From the NCBI GenBank assembly GCA_002474415.1, contig DLQV01000010.1, positions 6,210 to 14,918 on the forward strand: DNA of 8,709 bases. The letters run 5' to 3'. Shown piece by piece: positions 6,135 through 8,709 of this stretch; the stretch's first letter is position 1, and every line of letters starts with the position of its first letter. The notes under the pieces are model-generated. The model was not told the DNA's origin. It saw nothing but the letters and a program-made list of their open reading frames with translations, and ran no database searches. A program made the position numbers and the translations under genes. This DNA comes from Lachnospiraceae bacterium UBA7598 (GTDB taxonomy: Bacteria; Bacillota; Clostridia; Lachnospirales; Lachnospiraceae).

Positions 6135-6979
6135 AGTGCCTGATAAATATCGCGCTTGCTGACCCCACGGTCTTTTGCGACACGTTTCATGGCTTCCTTG
6201 CGGTCAATCCCCTGGGACTCGTAATGCGCCATGTGTTCCTCAAGGGAAAGCGCTTCCCATCCGGCCTGTTCCTCCTTTTTCATCTCTTCACGGGAACGGC
6301 CGGCAATGATGAGGACATATTCCCCGCGCGGTTCATTGACTTCATAATATGCCAGACTGTCCGCAAACGTGGTCTGCATTTTTTCTTCATGCCGCTTGGT
6401 CAGTTCCCTGCAGATCGTAAGCCTGCGGTCTCCGCCGAGGGTATCCGAAAGTTCCTGCAAAGTGCGCACAAGGTGGTGTGGTGCTTCGTAAATAATAATC
6501 GTACGTGTCTCGGTCTTTAATTCTTCAAGCACCGCCTGATGCTCCTTTTTATCCTTGGGAAGAAACGCCTCAAATGCAAACCGGCGTGTTGGAAGTCCCG
6601 ACATGGTCAGTGCGGTAATGCAGGCGGCAGCTCCCGGAAGTGAAGTGACCGGAGTCCCCTCTTCGTAGCAGATGCGCACAATATCCTCCCCTGGATCGGA
6701 AATACCTGGCGTCCCCGCATCTGTAATCAGTGCAATATTTTTGCCCTCGCGCATTTTGGCGACAAGCTGGTAGGCCTTATCGATTTTATTGTATTCGTGA
6801 TAGCTCGTCATCGGCGTCTTAATCTCGAAATGGTTGAGCAGCCGGATAGAATTTCTCGTATCCTCTGCCGCGATCAGATCCACTTCTTTGAGTGTCCGCA
6901 GTACACGATATGTAATATCCTCAAGATTGCCGATAGGGGTAGCACACAGATAGAGTGTACCGGTTTTACGTTGTTCCAT
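6125..6979 (-). CDS. rsmI: 16S rRNA (cytidine(1402)-2'-O)-methyltransferase
   Basis: A 284-residue SAM-dependent enzyme of the tetrapyrrole-methylase fold. It methylates the 2'-O of C1402 in 16S rRNA, in the decoding centre, helping start-codon fidelity; it partners functionally with RsmH. Family motifs in order: LYLCATPIGNLEDIT (9-23), AAEDTR (37-42), ALITDAGTPGISDPG (83-97), SLPGAAACITAL (113-124), FEAFLP (136-141), IIIYEAPHH (161-169) and EPRGEYVLIIAG (216-227). The C-terminal 40 residues form a helix-turn-helix-like tail (AMKRVAKDRGVSKRDIYQAL) typical of Gram-positive RsmI. Length is normal and nothing is missing. The start follows a GGAAGGA-type ribosome binding site about 6 nt upstream. 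It has its own promoter (7071-7100) and a leader with a large inverted repeat. It is often next to a tmRNA-binding or initiation-control gene in other Firmicutes, but not here. Confidence 0.97.
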   Translation of the reverse strand: MEQRKTGTLYLCATPIGNLEDITYRVLRTLKEVDLIAAEDTRNSIRLLNHFEIKTPMTSYHEYNKIDKAYQLVAKMREGKNIALITDAGTPGISDPGEDIVRICYEEGTPVTSLPGAAACITALTMSGLPTRRFAFEAFLPKDKKEHQAVLEELKTETRTIIIYEAPHHLVRTLQELSDTLGGDRRLTICRELTKRHEEKMQTTFADSLAYYEVNEPRGEYVLIIAGRSREEMKKEEQAGWEALSLEEHMAHYESQGIDRKEAMKRVAKDRGVSKRDIYQALLK

Positions 6980-7008
6980 GGGAGTTCCTTCCTCTTCGTT
7001 TCTATATC

Positions 7009-7062
7009 GGCGATTGCGAAACAGGTACGAACGTCATGCACCGCATCGGTTTCGCAATTGCC
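7009..7062. promoter_or_regulatory. Large inverted repeat in the rsmI 5' leader
   Basis: GGCGATTGCGAAAC (7009-7022) and GTTTCGCAATTGCC (7049-7062) are 14-nt inverted arms differing at one position, around a 26-nt centre. In plus-strand RNA the odd pair is a G-U wobble; in the rsmI mRNA (minus strand) it is an A-C mismatch. An inner 5-bp stem (7024-7028 with 7038-7042) also forms and is better in the minus strand. With the predicted rsmI start near 7064, the mRNA would begin almost exactly at this structure, and the ribosome binding site lies just after it. No T-run follows on either strand, so it is not a terminator. I do not recognise a known riboswitch class. Confidence 0.55.
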
Positions 7063-7070
7063 TACACTTA

Positions 7071-7100
7071 AGAATAGGATGAAACTGTCATACTTGTCAA
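7071..7100 (-). promoter_or_regulatory. rsmI: Promoter of rsmI
   Basis: On the minus strand a perfect TTGACA (7100-7095) is followed after 18 nt by TATTCT (7076-7071, 4/6). The predicted start is near 7064, leaving a leader of about 85 nt that contains the inverted repeat. Confidence 0.55.
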
Positions 7101-7124
7101 GTCGCAAAATTGTGGTTATAACAA

Positions 7125-7153
7125 CATACATCCTTCATTTTTTATTGTATAAT
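7125..7153 (+). promoter_or_regulatory. Promoter of the cupin gene
   Basis: A perfect TATAAT (7148-7153) has CATACA (7125-7130, 3/6) 17 nt upstream. The start would be near 7160, about 50 nt before the ATG. The leader contains an ATTCTG/CAGAAT inverted repeat (7176-7181 and 7188-7193) just before the ribosome binding site AAAGGAG (7198-7204). The divergent rsmI promoter lies just upstream, so the two may share control sequences. Confidence 0.5.
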
Positions 7154-7210
7154 TTTTTATAAATCTAAAAAACTAATTCTGAAATAACAGAATCAAAAAA
7201 GGAGTAACCT

Positions 7211-7858
7211 ATGAACGAGGTATTTACCGTGGCGCAGCTGCGCCCGGCACGGGATGGCATGACCATCTCACGAAATGCACAGATGGGTTCGGAAAATCCG
7301 GTCACCTATTTTGCATTGGGCAAAGGCACATCCATCAGCCAGGAACGCTATGACACCACATCGGTTTACATCGGTGCGGAGGGCGAAGGAACGTTTCTGA
7401 TCGGTGCCGATGCATCAACACAAAACCTGACCAAAGGCGATCTGCTGGTCATTCCGGGTGGCACACTCTGCGGTGTACAGAGTGATACCGGAGCTATTTA
7501 CACAGAAATTATTATCAAACAGGAGGCTACTATGAACAATATTGTAAAAGCAGGAGAAGTAATGAAATTAAAGGATCTGATTTCCTATGAAGAGGGAAGC
7601 ATCAGCAACCTTGATGTGGCAAGCACCGACACCATGAAGTTTGTGCTCATGGCATTTGACAAGGGAACCGGACTGACTCCGCACCGCGCACCGGGCAATG
7701 CGATCATTTTCGCACTGGACGGAAAAGCAACGATCAACTATGAAGGCAAAGATCATGTAATCTCTGCCGGTGAGAATTTCCGTTTTGAAAAAGACGGTCT
7801 GCACAGTGTGACCGCAGACGAGCAGTTTAAGATGGCCCTGCTTCTGGTAATCGAATAG
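7211..7858 (+). CDS. Two-domain cupin protein
   Basis: A 215-residue protein made of two small beta-barrel cupin domains, about residues 1-105 and 108-215. The second resembles the common stand-alone cupin of about 110 residues: KFVLMAFDKGTGLTPHRAPG (143-162), then DGKATINYEGKDHVISAGE, with His158 and His198 as the only likely metal ligands left of the classic set. The first domain has no His in its equivalent motif (GTSISQERYDTT, 39-50) and is probably a non-metal, structural or ligand-binding barrel. AAAGGAG 6 nt upstream supports the start at 7211. An in-frame ATG at residue 108 has its own AGGAGG, so the second domain may also be made alone. Enzymatic activity is unknown; cupins of this size often bind small sugars or metabolites. 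It has its own promoter and is followed 66 nt later by the MATE gene. Confidence 0.85.
   Translation: MNEVFTVAQLRPARDGMTISRNAQMGSENPVTYFALGKGTSISQERYDTTSVYIGAEGEGTFLIGADASTQNLTKGDLLVIPGGTLCGVQSDTGAIYTEIIIKQEATMNNIVKAGEVMKLKDLISYEEGSISNLDVASTDTMKFVLMAFDKGTGLTPHRAPGNAIIFALDGKATINYEGKDHVISAGENFRFEKDGLHSVTADEQFKMALLLVIE
7521..7534 (+). promoter_or_regulatory. Internal ribosome binding site and ATG inside the cupin gene
   Basis: AGGAGG (7521-7526) precedes an ATG (7532-7534) by 5 nt, exactly at the boundary between the two cupin domains and in frame with the full protein (Met108). Starting here would give a 108-residue single-domain cupin, the usual size of stand-alone relatives. The hexamer encodes Gln-Glu plus flanking bases, so it need not be there for the protein. 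Use as a start is inference. Confidence 0.5.
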
Positions 7859-7882
7859 CCCCTTTCCCATTGAAAAATATCG

Positions 7883-7891
7883 TGCTAAAAT
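7883..7891 (+). promoter_or_regulatory. Candidate extended -10 promoter of the MATE gene
   Basis: TGCTAAAAT fits TGnTATAAT with one mismatch. A weak -35 (TTTCCC at 7863-7868) lies 17 nt upstream of TAAAAT. The start would be near 7898, about 27 nt before the ATG. No terminator is visible between the cupin stop and this site, so read-through from the cupin gene is also possible. Confidence 0.4.
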
Positions 7892-7924
7892 AATATCCGA
7901 GGGTAAGAAAAGAGGATTTTATTT

Positions 7925-8709
7925 ATGCACGATAACACACAGCATTTATATAACAATTTGGACTTACGAAAGCTGCTGATCCCGATTATTGTGGAACAGC
8001 TGCTTTCTTCTTTAATGGGAACCGCCGATACCATGATGGTCAGCAATGTCGGCTCTGCCGCAATTTCTGCCGTTTCCCTGGTGGATTCCATCAATATTCT
8101 TGTCATTCAGGCACTGTCTGCCTTGTCTGCCGGGGGCGCAATCCTGTGCTCCCAGTATCTCGGCAGCCAGAACAAAAAGGATGCCAACCGTTCTGCACGA
8201 CAGGTTTTGTTTGTCATGGTCATTCTGTCTGTAACTTTATCTATTTTCTGTCTGATATTCCGTGATCCGCTGCTTCATGTAATCTTTGGAAAAGTAGAAC
8301 GCGATGTCATGGCCAATTCCCGGATCTATTTCTTCTTTACGCTGTTATCGTTTCCGTTCATCGGACTATACGATGCCGGCGCATCTATTATGCGCTCCCA
8401 GAACAACAGCCGCAATCCGATGATCATCTCGGTTATTTCCAATTTTATGAACATTGGCGGAAATGCGATCCTGATCTTTGTACTTGGCATGGGCGTCGAA
8501 GGTGCGGCGATATCCACGCTGGTATCACGTATTTTCTGTGCCATCGTCGTTATCTGGCAGCTGCGCAATGACAATGCCCCGATCTGTATCCGCAATTATT
8601 TTTCCATCCGCCCCGACTGGTATCTGATTAAAAAAATTCTGTTTATCGGAATTCCGTCCGGTATTGAAAACAGTATGTTTCAGTTCGGTAAACTTGCCAT
8701 CCAGTCTAC
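7925..8709 (+). CDS. MATE family efflux transporter (3' end outside the window)
   Basis: The first 261 residues of a multidrug and toxin extrusion transporter; the family is usually about 450 residues, so a little over half is present and the frame is open to the edge. It is an inner-membrane antiporter that exports small organic molecules using a Na+ or H+ gradient. Visible hydrophobic segments lie at about 17-37, 48-70, 93-113, 133-153, 167-187 and 192-212. Family-like motifs are MGTADTMMVSNVGSAAISAV (31-50), GGAILCSQYLGSQN (70-83), GVEGAAISTLVSR (190-202) and IGIPSGIENSMF (241-252), the last opening the second half of the fold. AGAGGA (7911-7916) with an 8-nt spacer fixes the start. Substrate cannot be inferred. 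Nothing looks broken in the part seen. Confidence 0.93.
   Translation, partial: MHDNTQHLYNNLDLRKLLIPIIVEQLLSSLMGTADTMMVSNVGSAAISAVSLVDSINILVIQALSALSAGGAILCSQYLGSQNKKDANRSARQVLFVMVILSVTLSIFCLIFRDPLLHVIFGKVERDVMANSRIYFFFTLLSFPFIGLYDAGASIMRSQNNSRNPMIISVISNFMNIGGNAILIFVLGMGVEGAAISTLVSRIFCAIVVIWQLRNDNAPICIRNYFSIRPDWYLIKKILFIGIPSGIENSMFQFGKLAIQS

Noticed and set aside
7002..7037. An 11-codon leader peptide in the rsmI 5' region
   Set aside because: It has an ATG and a stop inside the structured leader, but no convincing ribosome binding site and no run of a single regulatory codon.
6797..7162. Open frames crossing the rsmI start and the intergenic region on both strands
   Set aside because: They overlap the well-supported rsmI coding sequence out of frame or antisense, look like no known protein, and cross the promoters and the palindrome.
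7176..7193. The ATTCTG/CAGAAT inverted repeat in the cupin leader as a terminator
   Set aside because: On the plus strand it is followed by A6 and a ribosome binding site, not a T-run. On the minus strand there is no upstream gene to terminate. It may be a small leader hairpin or operator.
1..8709. A novel multi-gene system such as a defence, mobile or biosynthetic cluster
   Set aside because: The genes are mostly conserved housekeeping or sporulation families in alternating orientation with separate promoters. No integrase, transposase, toxin pair, direct-repeat array or compositional island is visible.

Overview
The window looks like ordinary core chromosome of an endospore-forming, probably motile, anaerobic Clostridia bacterium, most likely Lachnospiraceae. 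This rests on the spore-maturation pair spmA-spmB, a DUF951 protein beside a sirtuin, a soluble chemoreceptor, strong AGGAGG-type ribosome binding sites and moderate GC with AT-rich intergenic gaps. The genus is inference. No rRNA, tRNA, CRISPR array, insertion sequence or phage gene is visible.

Layout, left to right. (1) 33-869 (+): a MurR/RpiR-type regulator with an extended -10 promoter at the window edge. (2) 1820-897 (-): a Sir2 sirtuin followed 3 nt later by a small DUF951 protein, a translationally coupled pair. (3) 2984-1923 (-): a chemoreceptor with no membrane segment, ending in a strong intrinsic terminator that lies in the leader of the sirtuin gene. (4) 4211-3106 (-): spmA-spmB with a 4-nt ATGA overlap, driven by a near-consensus sigma-E-like promoter. 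(5) 4363-6108 (+): a membrane-anchored DUF885 putative metallohydrolase, divergent from spmA. (6) 6979-6125 (-): rsmI, convergent with the DUF885 gene, with its own promoter and a large inverted repeat in its 5' leader. (7) 7211-7858 (+): a two-domain cupin protein with a strong in-frame internal ribosome binding site. (8) 7925 to the right edge (+): a MATE-family transporter, cut off by the window.

How the genes fit together. Only two tight transcription units are evident, sir2-DUF951 and spmA-spmB. The rest look like independently transcribed genes in alternating orientation. The spmAB unit should be switched on in the mother cell during sporulation and helps the spore core dehydrate. RsmI modifies 16S rRNA. 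The sirtuin deacylates proteins using NAD. The MATE protein exports small molecules.

I see no undescribed multi-gene system. The observations most worth checking are small-scale: the sigma-E promoter that overlaps and rules out the longer spmA start, the cupin gene that may make two proteins, the structured rsmI leader, and a terminator-like hairpin encoded inside the DUF951 gene on the opposite strand.
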